Of a stretch of 29,005 bases of DNA, positions 20,877-27,762 are shown piece after piece. A program made the position numbers and the translations under genes. The stretch covers positions 1-29,005 of the IMG/VR virus record IMGVR_UViG_3300021373_001353; one strand, given 5' to 3'. This stretch comes from a virus. Numbering within the stretch: position 1 is the first letter of the stretch; each line of letters starts with the position of its first letter. The notes beneath the pieces were generated by a model that had not been told where the DNA came from, did not search any database, and saw only the letters and a program-made list of their open reading frames with translations.

Positions 20877-21353
20877 TTAGTATATTGAACCGCTTATGCC
20901 TTCAGAGGCGTAATAAACCTTTGTCTGTTGGTTTCTCGGTTGTATGTTATTAGATATAGCTTCTTTTAAATCGCTACTCAACTTCTCAATATCCTTCTTT
21001 AAATCGGACACCTCAATCCTCAACCTAATATTCTCTTCCTCTAAATCAATCTCTGGCTCTCCAGTCAGACCATAAAACTCATTACGTATTGAATCAAACT
21101 TCTTCCTAAACAACCTGTCGTGCTTATAATCTATCGCAAACTCATTTATCTGGTGCAGAACAGTAGCGTGATTCTGTTTAAGTGGTAACGTCTGTCCTAT
21201 TTCATGTAGTGAGGACTTCCTGTAAAATTCACGCATAATTTTATAGTACATCCTTCTTGCGTGTACCACCTCTCTCTTTCTTGTCTTTACGCCTATCTTG
21301 ACGCCAGTTTTCTTTTGTACTATTCTTTTAAGGTATTTTATTTCAGATTCCAT
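20877..21353 (-). CDS. DnaA domain IV-like DNA-binding protein
   Basis: 158 residues. Residues about 28-80 (RKREVVHARRMYYKIMREFY, SSLHEIGQTLPLKQNHATVL HQ) resemble the C-terminal helix-turn-helix of DnaA, including a basic loop and an NHATVLH segment similar to the DnaA signature D-H-[ST]-T-V-x-x-A. There is no AAA+ ATPase. Residues about 105-140 form a coiled coil (LEEENIRLRIEVSDLKKDIE), presumably for dimerisation. It may bind an origin or DnaA-box-like sites and recruit the phage primase-helicase, or act as a regulator. It is in the replication half of the genome and overlaps the preceding gene by 11 bases. Confidence 0.75.
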   Translation of the reverse strand: MESEIKYLKRIVQKKTGVKIGVKTRKREVVHARRMYYKIMREFYRKSSLHEIGQTLPLKQNHATVLHQINEFAIDYKHDRLFRKKFDSIRNEFYGLTGEPEIDLEEENIRLRIEVSDLKKDIEKLSSDLKEAISNNIQPRNQQTKVYYASEGISGSIY

Positions 21354-21528
21354 CTAATTCTCGTTTATATTGTTCATACGCTTCCATTGCACCCTGTATA
21401 CATTCATACTGCTCTGTATCTTTAAAGTATTCTATTAAGAATTTAACCTCGTTAAGAAGCAACATACCCTCTCTTAATGAGAGCAGCACATCTTCTCGGC
21501 AATCCTCTTTAGCTTGTTGATACGTCAT
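21343..21528 (-). CDS. 61-residue acidic protein of unknown function
   Basis: MTYQQAKEDCREDVLLSLRE to EAYEQYKRELDGI; two amphipathic helices. It overlaps the preceding 44-residue gene by 20 bases and the DnaA-like gene by 11, so it is part of a tightly packed operon. Function unknown. Confidence 0.58.
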   Translation of the reverse strand: MTYQQAKEDCREDVLLSLREGMLLLNEVKFLIEYFKDTEQYECIQGAMEAYEQYKRELDGI

Positions 21529-21643
21529 CTTTTTTATCTTCTGGCAACTTCTCTATTACAGCTTGAAGCATGGCGTATATCGTTGTAACCGCCTTCTCAA
21601 GCATTTCTATTCTGTGTTGCTGTGTTAGTTTCTTTTTTCTCAA
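21509..21643 (-). CDS. 44-residue protein, TTG start
   Basis: Read from a TTG at 21643 that overlaps the preceding TGA: RKKKLTQQHRIEMLEKAVTT after the initiator, and IEKLPEDKKDDVSTS at the end. A basic start and a leucine-heptad-like helix resemble short phage coiled-coil proteins. The non-ATG start is chosen because the frame is open, overlaps both neighbours and ATG alternatives lose half the helix. The first in-frame ATG is at codon 14. Confidence 0.5.
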   Translation of the reverse strand: MRKKKLTQQHRIEMLEKAVTTIYAMLQAVIEKLPEDKKDDVSTS

Positions 21644-21774
21644 CGCAATATTTCTTTTCTAATAAAATCAGACAGTCTCATTCCGCATTCTGATGCTCGC
21701 TTGTTTAGAAGCTCAAGCTCTGATGGTTTAACTCTCACGTTTATATTTTTAACTCTATTTTCTACTTTAATCAT
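21640..21774 (-). CDS. Ribbon-helix-helix type DNA-binding protein
   Basis: 44 residues: MIKVENRVKNINVRVKPSEL, then ELLNKRASECGMRLSDFIRK and EILR. The VxVRVKPSELELLNKRA strand-helix and the MRLSDFIRKEIL second helix are typical of ribbon-helix-helix (MobC/Arc-like) proteins, which bind DNA as dimers with the paired strands. ATG shares one base with the exonuclease stop (TAATG at 21774). It is a good candidate to bind one of this genome's operator families, but nothing ties it to a particular site. Confidence 0.72.
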   Translation of the reverse strand: MIKVENRVKNINVRVKPSELELLNKRASECGMRLSDFIRKEILR

Positions 21775-22559
21775 TATAATATTCCTTTTATAGTGTATTG
21801 GTCTATATTCTTTGGTTCATCAGAGAACCAAGTCTTAAAGACATTAACCGCATTATCAACTAATCGCTCTCCTTCATAATAGAACTCTTCGCTTACATTG
21901 TAGATGCCAATGTCTTTGGTTTCCTTATCTACACATAAAAATACAAAATCTTTGTAATCTATCCCAAATAAATTGCAATAAATAAACACCTGACTTGCAT
22001 ACCCATACTTCTTACAGTTATAAGGAAAGCTACCCTCTGAAAGACCTGTTGTTGTCTTTAGGTCTACGATTCCATTCGCACCAATAGCATCTGCCTTACC
22101 CCTGAAAGGAATAGACATAATGTTTCCGATAGCTGGCTTCTCATATTCAAGTAACTCGATTAGTTGAGCAGCATCATCGTTATTATAAATAGCATCAGAA
22201 AGCCTCATTGTTTCTTCATACTCTTTTCTTAAGAACGTCATTGGATTGTCAGCAAACGCCTCCTTGTATATCTTGGTGTTCCTTGTACTTGCATCCACCC
22301 AATTAAGGTGTCCGAACTTTTCAGGCTCAAAGCAAGCGAGGTGTAGTAACCACCCAGCAGTCATAGCACTTGTACGCTTATTAGCAAACCTTAAAGACTT
22401 TGCGTATGCTTTAGGCGATTTGTTAAGTAACTTAACACTACTACTACTCAAGGCGTTCTTACCCAAGTATTCATAGTAGAACTCATCGTTGTCCATTTGC
22501 TTTAGAATAGAATCTTTATCCCAAAACTTTCCATCTAGTGTAACTATCTGATTACTCAT
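21774..22559 (-). CDS. RecB-like PD-(D/E)XK exonuclease (DUF3799-like)
   Basis: 261 residues. Motifs in order: GWLLHLACFEPEKF (H73), an EYEKPAIGNIMSIPFRGKAD stretch (E140, D157), the catalytic DLK in GIVDLKTTTG (D166, K168) and the QVFIYCNLFGI helix (Q190). This is the PDDEXK_1/DUF3799 architecture of phage exonucleases that resect double-stranded ends. It would work with the ERF annealing protein at 27184-27726 in recombination-dependent replication. Overlaps the preceding gene by 8 bases. Complete length for the family. Confidence 0.82.
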   Translation of the reverse strand: MSNQIVTLDGKFWDKDSILKQMDNDEFYYEYLGKNALSSSSVKLLNKSPKAYAKSLRFANKRTSAMTAGWLLHLACFEPEKFGHLNWVDASTRNTKIYKEAFADNPMTFLRKEYEETMRLSDAIYNNDDAAQLIELLEYEKPAIGNIMSIPFRGKADAIGANGIVDLKTTTGLSEGSFPYNCKKYGYASQVFIYCNLFGIDYKDFVFLCVDKETKDIGIYNVSEEFYYEGERLVDNAVNVFKTWFSDEPKNIDQYTIKGIL

Positions 22560-22791
22560 CTATCGTTCTTTTAGCTAGTTCTGGTGCTATAAATTGCATG
22601 GGGTGAAATTGCTCAAACACCTTGTTTAGTGTGTACCTAATTTCTTCTCTATTCTTTTTAGCCTCTTCGGAATAATACCAATCAGCAAGTTCCATTTCTT
22701 CTTGGTAACTCTTTTCCATTCTATCTATCTGTTCAGCATTAAGAGAACCTCGCTCTCTCATCTTCTGAAATAACTCATTTGATTTACTCAT
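22552..22791 (-). CDS. 79-residue charged helical protein of unknown function
   Basis: MSKSNELFQKMRERGSLNAE, QIDRMEKSYQEEMELADWYY, then EEIRYTLNKVFEQFHPMQFI. It is helical and highly charged, sharing overlaps with both neighbours (4 and 8 bases). It may be an accessory to the exonuclease but no family is recognised. Confidence 0.6.
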   Translation of the reverse strand: MSKSNELFQKMRERGSLNAEQIDRMEKSYQEEMELADWYYSEEAKKNREEIRYTLNKVFEQFHPMQFIAPELAKRTIDE

Positions 22792-22982
22792 TTTATTTGT
22801 CTTATTAGTAATTTAATTAACTTCTCTATCTTGTTCAAAAACCACGATAAGGGTGCGTTAAGTATATAGTGTATTATCTGCAATACACTCTCAAGCATCC
22901 AGAATATGAATACCAGAACGATTACAAATACTAACTTCAGTAAGTTTAAGGGGGATAATATAAATCTTAATAACTTGTTCAT
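22788..22982 (-). CDS. 64-residue membrane protein
   Basis: A hydrophobic protein with at least one and possibly two membrane helices (LNLLKLVFVIVLVFIFWML, then VLQIIHYILNAPLSWFL) and a basic end (IEKLIKLLIRQIK). It is first after the promoter at 23000-23031, with a leader of roughly 12 bases. Single or twin membrane-helix early proteins often act in exclusion or host takeover; this is only a suggestion. Confidence 0.58.
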   Translation of the reverse strand: MNKLLRFILSPLNLLKLVFVIVLVFIFWMLESVLQIIHYILNAPLSWFLNKIEKLIKLLIRQIK

Positions 22983-22999
22983 TTGCTTATTATTTTAAG

Positions 23000-23031
23000 C
23001 AAACATACAAACTATTTAGTAATTAACAAAA
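23000..23031 (-). promoter_or_regulatory. Early/middle promoter
   Basis: TTTTG (23031-23027), 19 bases, then TATGTTTG (23007-23000). This is a textbook Bacteroidota promoter, with the same TTTTG-N19-TAnnTTTG layout as at 27731-27762. It drives the membrane protein, exonuclease, ribbon-helix-helix and DnaA-like group. Confidence 0.72.
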
Positions 23032-23038
23032 TTATTAA

Positions 23039-23194
23039 CTATTTTTTTGGATTGAAGTTCTCTTTCCAGATGGTGTAGCATACCGCCATTCTCTGGTCGG
23101 TGTCTTTATATTCGGAAGCCATTTTACCGTTACCAATGCAACGCACTATAAAATCTTTCTGCTTCTCGTACTTCTTTGGCTTAATTAGTGGCAT
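23039..23194 (-). CDS. 51-residue 'RCIGNGKM...QRMAVCYTIW' protein
   Basis: MPLIKPKKYEKQKDFIVRCI, then YKDTDQRMAVCYTIWKENFN. The pattern (F-x-x-R-C-x-G-x-x-x-M, then F/Y-x-D-x-x-Q-R-x-A-V-C-Y) occurs in short phage proteins and at the ends of some phage head proteins. Two conserved cysteines could bind metal. It starts 1 base after the preceding stop. Function unknown. Confidence 0.68.
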   Translation of the reverse strand: MPLIKPKKYEKQKDFIVRCIGNGKMASEYKDTDQRMAVCYTIWKENFNPKK

Positions 23195-23195
23195 G

Positions 23196-23588
23196 TTAAA
23201 ATTTACATTTTTGGCAATTCCAATAATCGCCCAGCTTATTTAAGTAAGAAACGAAGTCAATATTGTTTCTTTTGGTCCAAGAGCCATTGTAGTAGACACC
23301 AGTAACTTTGCACCTATCAATAGGAACATCCACATCATCTCTATCAAAATTGTGTTCTACTTTTATAACGCATGATTTATTAGTGCGCCAAGAATCACAG
23401 ATACGCTCAAGAAGTATTCTTTGTCCAGTAGGTATTTTAGTTCCCTTATATTTAGATTCGATAAGTATTAAAACCTCATTATCAAATTCAAGAACAGCAT
23501 CTATATCTGATGGGTGTATCTTTCCATTTTGCACTCCAGTAAAATCTAAACCTTGTTTAGTCTTGTTGCTATTCCTTATTAAACTCAT
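23196..23588 (-). CDS. Predicted PD-(D/E)XK-fold nuclease-like protein
   Basis: 130 residues. IHPSDIDAVLEFDNEVLILI then ESKYKG gives a D-x-D...E-x-K pattern (D28 or D30, E44, K46), and PTGQRILLERICDSW supplies the following helix with Gln. This arrangement fits a small PD-(D/E)XK nuclease family frequent in Bacteroides-type phages. A final CQKC motif may bind zinc. It overlaps the CGCD protein by 20 bases. Activity is unproven, since the acidic residue choice is by eye. Confidence 0.62.
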   Translation of the reverse strand: MSLIRNSNKTKQGLDFTGVQNGKIHPSDIDAVLEFDNEVLILIESKYKGTKIPTGQRILLERICDSWRTNKSCVIKVEHNFDRDDVDVPIDRCKVTGVYYNGSWTKRNNIDFVSYLNKLGDYWNCQKCKF

Positions 23589-23958
23589 TGTGTATCTTTA
23601 GTAGTTTTTGCTTTACAGGCTTGAAACAACTGCTGCAATTTGTGGGCTGCAATTTATCATTAAAGATACGATTATAAACGGAATAAATCTCTTTAACCAT
23701 ACTACCGCTAATCGTGTTTCTTGACCTCTCAAATAACCATTGAATTGTGTCCAACTCATCATCCGTTGGCGCATTGTATTTTCCATAAGGGAATAAATAA
23801 TTTAGCGTTTCCTGTCTCTTATCGCAGCCACAATCCTCCCCGAGAACCGCCTTTGCTAATTTATCAATACCAGTCTTGCGAAACACCTTCTCTATGGTAT
23901 CGCCAAGACCTGTTGACTTAATCTCCTGTGATTTCTTTTCTGATTGCTTCTTTGGCAT
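23569..23958 (-). CDS. Conserved phage protein with CGCD and CSSC motifs
   Basis: 129 residues. GLGDTIEKVFRKTGIDKLAK, then VLGEDCGCDKRQETLNYLFP, with a later NCSSCFKPVKQKL. The GLGD-IEK, GI-KL, D-CGCD-R-E-LN signature is common in Bacteroidota phages; I know no proven role. Four cysteines in two pairs suggest one zinc site. It directly follows and overlaps (41 bases) the sigma-like gene, so it may be a transcription partner of that factor, which is an inference from linkage. Confidence 0.7.
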   Translation of the reverse strand: MPKKQSEKKSQEIKSTGLGDTIEKVFRKTGIDKLAKAVLGEDCGCDKRQETLNYLFPYGKYNAPTDDELDTIQWLFERSRNTISGSMVKEIYSVYNRIFNDKLQPTNCSSCFKPVKQKLLKIHNEFNKE

Positions 23959-24457
23959 TTTTTAGTGTATTAAATATGCTACTTAAACTTATTTTTGTTT
24001 CTCTGGCAATATCCCTCATAGACATACCCCTATGATAGTAAAGATTAAAGATACCTTTGTCGTACCAGTACCAATCCTCAACCAGAGCTTCAACTCTCTT
24101 AAATAACGCTTCTTCTTTTTCCTTTTCTTCGATAGAATCCAAGCTATCTTCATACATTCCTTTAAAATTATCATCCGTAATCTTATCCGTTGAAAATACA
24201 ATTGGATTCTTTTTGCAGCTTGTGTGTATATTTGCATAATATAAATTTCTTAACGTAATGTAAATGTAAAAGGTGTTAACCTCTGTATCATTGTACATAA
24301 TCTTTTGAGGGTCTTTAACATAGTCAAAAATCCTAACAAACATCTCTTGGACAAGTTCTTTAGCCTGTTCCCTTGAAATGTTAAACGACATCGCCATATT
24401 GTACCAGTCATCATACTTATTTGCGAGTTTTTGTAACAACTCTTCCTTCGTCAACAT
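23918..24457 (-). CDS. Sigma-70 family-like factor (ECF-type layout)
   Basis: 179 residues. Residues about 20-85 look like region 2 (ISREQAKELVQEMFVRIFDY, VNTFYIYITLRNLYYANIH) and residues about 135-175 like region 4 (GIFNLYYHRGMSMRDIARET, KISLSSIFNTLKNAKEAIRK), a helix-turn-helix that would read a -35 type element. It could redirect host RNA polymerase to phage promoters. The promoters at the two right hubs carry a TTAACATT box in place of TTTG, so they are candidate targets; no direct evidence links them. A terminase-like or other HTH role is a weaker alternative. Confidence 0.72.
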   Translation of the reverse strand: MLTKEELLQKLANKYDDWYNMAMSFNISREQAKELVQEMFVRIFDYVKDPQKIMYNDTEVNTFYIYITLRNLYYANIHTSCKKNPIVFSTDKITDDNFKGMYEDSLDSIEEKEKEEALFKRVEALVEDWYWYDKGIFNLYYHRGMSMRDIARETKISLSSIFNTLKNAKEAIRKEITGD

Positions 24458-24734
24458 AATCTATTACAATTAAAATTTGCTCAATCGAATTACAAACAGC
24501 ATAATTACCATTCCACTTCTCCTGAAATTCCACCTCATCAGGCGTTAACTTCTGTTGACTTTTTGTTTTATTTCCGTCTTTTAACTCAATCATGTAGTTA
24601 TCATTTCTGTAACCTAATATTAAGTCTGGCGCACCTTTTCCCAACTGATGGGTGTGTAAGACTGAAACGCCTAAATCTCTTAATTGTTTTACTACTTCTT
24701 TTTGGTTTGCATCTACTCTCGCTTTTTTTCGCAT
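24417..24734 (-). CDS. VRR-NUC domain nuclease
   Basis: 105 residues, almost all one domain: a start ARVDANQKEVVKQLRDLGV, then KGAPDLILGYRNDNYMIELK with the catalytic D37, E50 and K52, then QQKLTPDEVEFQEKWNGNYA. This is the stand-alone viral VRR-NUC type of the PD-(D/E)XK superfamily, often next to phage helicase genes and thought to act on branched or replicating DNA. Overlaps the primase-helicase end by 22 bases and the sigma-like gene by 41. Confidence 0.86.
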   Translation of the reverse strand: MRKKARVDANQKEVVKQLRDLGVSVLHTHQLGKGAPDLILGYRNDNYMIELKDGNKTKSQQKLTPDEVEFQEKWNGNYAVCNSIEQILIVIDYVDEGRVVTKTRK

Positions 24735-26449
24735 CTTAAAACATCTATATCCTTAAATGGTGTGTATCCATCAAAGTAATACCTTTGTTCTCTTATGTTA
24801 AAATTGATGCCCTCCACATCCTGTGGAATACCAACTAGCTTTTGTTTCTTAATCTTTTGTGAACCAAAGATAACACTTGTATCCGAGAAATCCAAAGCAC
24901 GATTAGGTCTCCATACAAACATCACATTATCTGCCTTGTCTGAAAACGTACCGCCACCCTTAATTCTATTCACATCGGGTTTGTAATATCTGCCACTTTC
25001 ATCCTTTTGTGGTGTAACTTGATGCGCCACTAAATTTACAGATATATGATTCTCAATAGCAAATCTCTTTAACTCACTCATGAAACGACTTATATACAAG
25101 TCCTCACGTTCCCCCTTGTACATCTTGTGCTGCACCGTATTGTAAGGGTCAATGATTAAAGAACGAATACCCTTTGTTTTAACAAGAAACTTTGCTCTAT
25201 CAAATATAGAATCCAAGTTAAAGTTCTTTCTAGGGTATATTAGGAAAAAGTGTTTCTTTACAAAGTTGATTGCTTCATAATACTCATCCTTCGTCATCTG
25301 ATTATTCTTGTAATATGGGTCGGCACTCTTACCAATGTACATCTCTACAATATCATTGAAAAAGTCTTTCATCGGCATATTCTCTGGACTAAATACGCCA
25401 AACTTCCAACCATCGTGAAATGCCTTAACAGTAGCAAGCTGGTTCAAAAGCAAAGACTTTCCTTCGTTCTGATACCCAGTCCATATATTAACCTCGCCCA
25501 TTCTCCAAGTCCAAGCCTTATCAATGTGAGGAATGTATGTGCTTGTGCCTCTCTCCTGACCGTTTTCAAAACCATCCATCATAGATTCAACAACATCGTC
25601 AACATCAAAAATACCTTCTACTTTGGGCGCTTCAGCTATTTTAAGGCGATTACGGAGACTTTCTACGCCTTCCTTGACCAAGACCTCATTAGCATCCTTA
25701 AACGGTCTTAAATCGACTATTTTACACTTCTCTGCGCCAAAACGTCTAATTAACTCTTGTTGCAAGTTTCTACCATTGTCATCATTATCTGTGGCGATAT
25801 AGATAGTAGATGCCTCATCAAAAACATCATAACAAGTTGTTAGACACTCAAGTTTCTTATCAATACTCTTGTCTCCAACATTGGGCGCACCCATATTAAC
25901 AGAGGTGTGGTAAGGAATACCAATCACTTCCCAACTCAAAGAATCAATCTCTCCTTCACATATAACAATCTTTGGTTGACCTTTAACGCCATCATAGTTG
26001 TATATGATTGGTTTAGCATCTTTAGCTTGAGCAAAGAACTTGCCGTCTAAACCTCTTTTCTTGTAGTTTACAAGTTCATTATCCTTCATATAGGGAAAGA
26101 AAATGTTTTTGTCATCACTTGACGAAACAATCTTATTTCTTTCAATAACCTCATTAGTTATACCCCTTCCGTTAAGGTATTTGCGCCCCCTATCAGAGAT
26201 TCTCTTCATATTGGTTTTAGATGGCTTTGTGTATTGTTTCATTGGTTTTGTGTATTGTTCCATTTTCTTTACTGTTCCTTTATATCCGCATTTATGGCAA
26301 TTATATACGCCCATCAATGTATTGATAGACAGGCATGTGTCTTTCCAATTCTCTTTGCCTAGAGACTTGCATTTAGGACATTTAACCTTTTGTTCTTCTC
26401 CGTTTCCCTTCGGTTCTATACCTAAATCTAAAAATTCTTGTATAAACAT
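24713..26449 (-). CDS. Primase-helicase (T7 gp4 / Twinkle-like)
   Basis: 578 residues. Zinc ribbon C24-x2-C27 and C51-x2-C54; TOPRIM primase domain with E165 (VICEGEIDS) and D221/D223 (IATDNDDNG); RecA-like helicase with Walker A GYQNEGKS (325-332), Walker B LIIDPYN (D434) and VNLVAHQ (H476/Q477). It would unwind the phage fork and lay primers. It is the first gene downstream of the 17-bp repeat array and lies between the recombination genes and the nuclease-sigma group, the usual place for the core replisome gene. No phage DNA polymerase is seen in the window. Confidence 0.93.
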   Translation of the reverse strand: MFIQEFLDLGIEPKGNGEEQKVKCPKCKSLGKENWKDTCLSINTLMGVYNCHKCGYKGTVKKMEQYTKPMKQYTKPSKTNMKRISDRGRKYLNGRGITNEVIERNKIVSSSDDKNIFFPYMKDNELVNYKKRGLDGKFFAQAKDAKPIIYNYDGVKGQPKIVICEGEIDSLSWEVIGIPYHTSVNMGAPNVGDKSIDKKLECLTTCYDVFDEASTIYIATDNDDNGRNLQQELIRRFGAEKCKIVDLRPFKDANEVLVKEGVESLRNRLKIAEAPKVEGIFDVDDVVESMMDGFENGQERGTSTYIPHIDKAWTWRMGEVNIWTGYQNEGKSLLLNQLATVKAFHDGWKFGVFSPENMPMKDFFNDIVEMYIGKSADPYYKNNQMTKDEYYEAINFVKKHFFLIYPRKNFNLDSIFDRAKFLVKTKGIRSLIIDPYNTVQHKMYKGEREDLYISRFMSELKRFAIENHISVNLVAHQVTPQKDESGRYYKPDVNRIKGGGTFSDKADNVMFVWRPNRALDFSDTSVIFGSQKIKKQKLVGIPQDVEGINFNIREQRYYFDGYTPFKDIDVLRCEKKRE

Positions 26450-26486
26450 TTGGTAGTCTCGTTTTTATTTTGTTTTTTTTACAATT

Positions 26487-26602
26487 ATATAACATGTTAC
26501 GTATTATAACATGTATCGTATTATAACATGAGTATTAAATATTTATAATATGTATCATATTATAATTCTTTATATAACATGTATCGTTTCGTAACATGTT
26601 AA
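26487..26602 (-). repeat. 17-bp AACATG iteron-like array, right copy
   Basis: AACATG cores begin at 26491, 26508, 26525, (AATATG) 26547, 26576 and 26593, with steps of 17, 17, 22, 29 and 17. Full unit ATAACATGTATCGTATT. Two cores are perfect AACATGTT palindromes. The array abuts and slightly overlaps the stop codon of the winged-helix gene and lies upstream of the primase-helicase. Candidate replication origin or operator. Confidence 0.85.
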
Positions 26603-26877
26603 TACTTGAATTGAGGATTAACATATATTCTGCGTTGCTTTCCATCAAACCCTATACTTTTCGTTTCACGTCTAATACAGGCGTTTTCCTCAAGTATATT
26701 TAAAATTCTATACAAAGTCCTATCCTTAATGGTTAAAGCCTCGCAAATGTGCTTATTTGAAGCGAAACAGTAACCTTTGTCTTTAGACAGAGACTTAATG
26801 TAAGAAAATACTGCTTTTTCTACAAATGTTAGTTTACTTAAACCTTCCATATCTACTTTTATATAATTAGTTTTCAT
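26599..26877 (-). CDS. Winged helix-turn-helix protein (replication initiator/O-like)
   Basis: 92 residues: LSKLTFVEKAVFSYIKSLSK, then YCFASNKHICEALTIKDRTL and YRILNILEENACIRRETKSI. This is a helix-turn-helix_36 type domain, as in the N-terminal part of phage replication proteins and plasmid initiators; the final strand pair is the wing. It is directly next to the AACATG repeat array, so it is the prime candidate to bind it. It lacks a second domain for helicase loading. A leftward terminator separates it from the SSB-like gene. Confidence 0.75.
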   Translation of the reverse strand: MKTNYIKVDMEGLSKLTFVEKAVFSYIKSLSKDKGYCFASNKHICEALTIKDRTLYRILNILEENACIRRETKSIGFDGKQRRIYVNPQFKY

Positions 26878-26880
26878 AGC

Positions 26881-26908
26881 TAAAAAAAGGGGGTTTTTAC
26901 ACCCCCCT
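26881..26908 (-). terminator. Intrinsic terminator after the SSB-like gene
   Basis: Minus-strand RNA AGGGGG / loop / CCCCCU followed by seven U. It stands between the SSB-like gene (stop 26917) and the winged-helix gene (start 26877), so the latter depends on read-through or an unseen promoter. Confidence 0.75.
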
Positions 26909-26916
26909 CTGTTTAT

Positions 26917-27180
26917 TTAGAACGGAAAGTCATCATCGACTTTAACTGGTTCTGATTTTGGTTTATTATCTGAAGATGGTTGCCACTCGTCAATGTAAAC
27001 ACTATGAGTTTTACCATACTGGTCTGCCTCTTTCTTTTTAGAGACCCCTAATCTTAAATAACGCTCTCCGTTATATTCACTCCAAAAGTCTTTAACTTTG
27101 GATTCTGCGATAGAGATGTTTACAATCTCCATTCCGTTGGGTGCTTGTCGACCTGTGCCGACATACTTTTTTTCTGACAT
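26917..27180 (-). CDS. SSB-like single-stranded DNA-binding protein
   Basis: 87 residues. A beta-rich body (VNISIAESKVKDFWSEYNGE, RYLRLGVSKKKEADQYGKTH SVYIDEW) and a linker lead to an acidic end, KVDDDFPF. The DDDFPF tip is like the DDIPF partner-binding tail of bacterial SSBs. It is shorter than cellular SSBs but fits the phage class. It follows ERF by 3 bases, as SSB genes often follow annealing-protein genes. Functional assignment is moderately certain. Confidence 0.7.
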   Translation of the reverse strand: MSEKKYVGTGRQAPNGMEIVNISIAESKVKDFWSEYNGERYLRLGVSKKKEADQYGKTHSVYIDEWQPSSDNKPKSEPVKVDDDFPF

Positions 27181-27183
27181 AAT

Positions 27184-27726
27184 TTATGTATTTAATAATT
27201 GTTCTACTTTTTTACTTACTTTGTATTTCTTGCGAATATCCGATATGGTAACTCCATTCTTAAATGCTTTCTTGGCATTTTCAAACTTCACACCACTTTC
27301 AGGCAACCAATCAAGGTCGTTATCCTTGCTTGAATGGTCATTAGTCGCATCGGCATCCTTTGTATCATCTATTAAGAATAACCCATTTAGAGCGTATTTA
27401 CGAGCATAAGATGAACTACTCCCAAAACATTGCGCTACATCCATTCCCTTTTTATTAGGGTCTATTCCAGCTTGTGCTGTAACCTCAATAGAACCATCCA
27501 AGTCTTTTAATTGTGCTGTTGATTCTATATAAATAGAAAGTCCATTGCCTAGATGTATAACCTCATCACTTATAGTTAAGACAACTTTGTGTTCTACCAG
27601 TAGAGGTTTTACTGCTTCCAGTATATCCTCACAATTACGGTACTTATACTTACCGAAACTGTTAAATTGATTTTTTGGTGCTTTCAGTCTCCCCTGAATG
27701 TCCACCAGTTTTTCATGTATATTCAT
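27184..27726 (-). CDS. erf: ERF family single-strand annealing protein
   Basis: 180 residues. NQFNSFGKYKYRNCEDILEA at the start and DVAQCFGSSSSYARKYALNG LFLIDDTKDAD in the second half are hallmarks of the ERF/SSAP family, which anneals complementary strands in phage recombination. The C-terminal 40 residues look like a small HTH-like partner domain. An exonuclease (21774-22559) and an SSB-like protein are its expected partners. A near-perfect promoter lies just upstream with only 4 bases between -7 and the ATG, so the mRNA is probably leaderless. Confidence 0.9.
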   Translation of the reverse strand: MNIHEKLVDIQGRLKAPKNQFNSFGKYKYRNCEDILEAVKPLLVEHKVVLTISDEVIHLGNGLSIYIESTAQLKDLDGSIEVTAQAGIDPNKKGMDVAQCFGSSSSYARKYALNGLFLIDDTKDADATNDHSSKDNDLDWLPESGVKFENAKKAFKNGVTISDIRKKYKVSKKVEQLLNT

Positions 27727-27730
27727 GAGG

Positions 27731-27762
27731 CAAATATATAAATTCCAACTGACATTACAAAA
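27731..27762 (-). promoter_or_regulatory. ERF promoter
   Basis: TTTTG (27762-27758), 19 bases, TATATTTG (27738-27731), then 4 bases and ATG at 27726. It overlaps the end of the upstream nuclease gene. Confidence 0.72.

Noticed and set aside
22420-22438. Palindrome GTTAAGTAACTTAAC as a further operator
   Set aside because: It lies inside the exonuclease coding sequence, far from a promoter-like element, and can be explained by codon choice.
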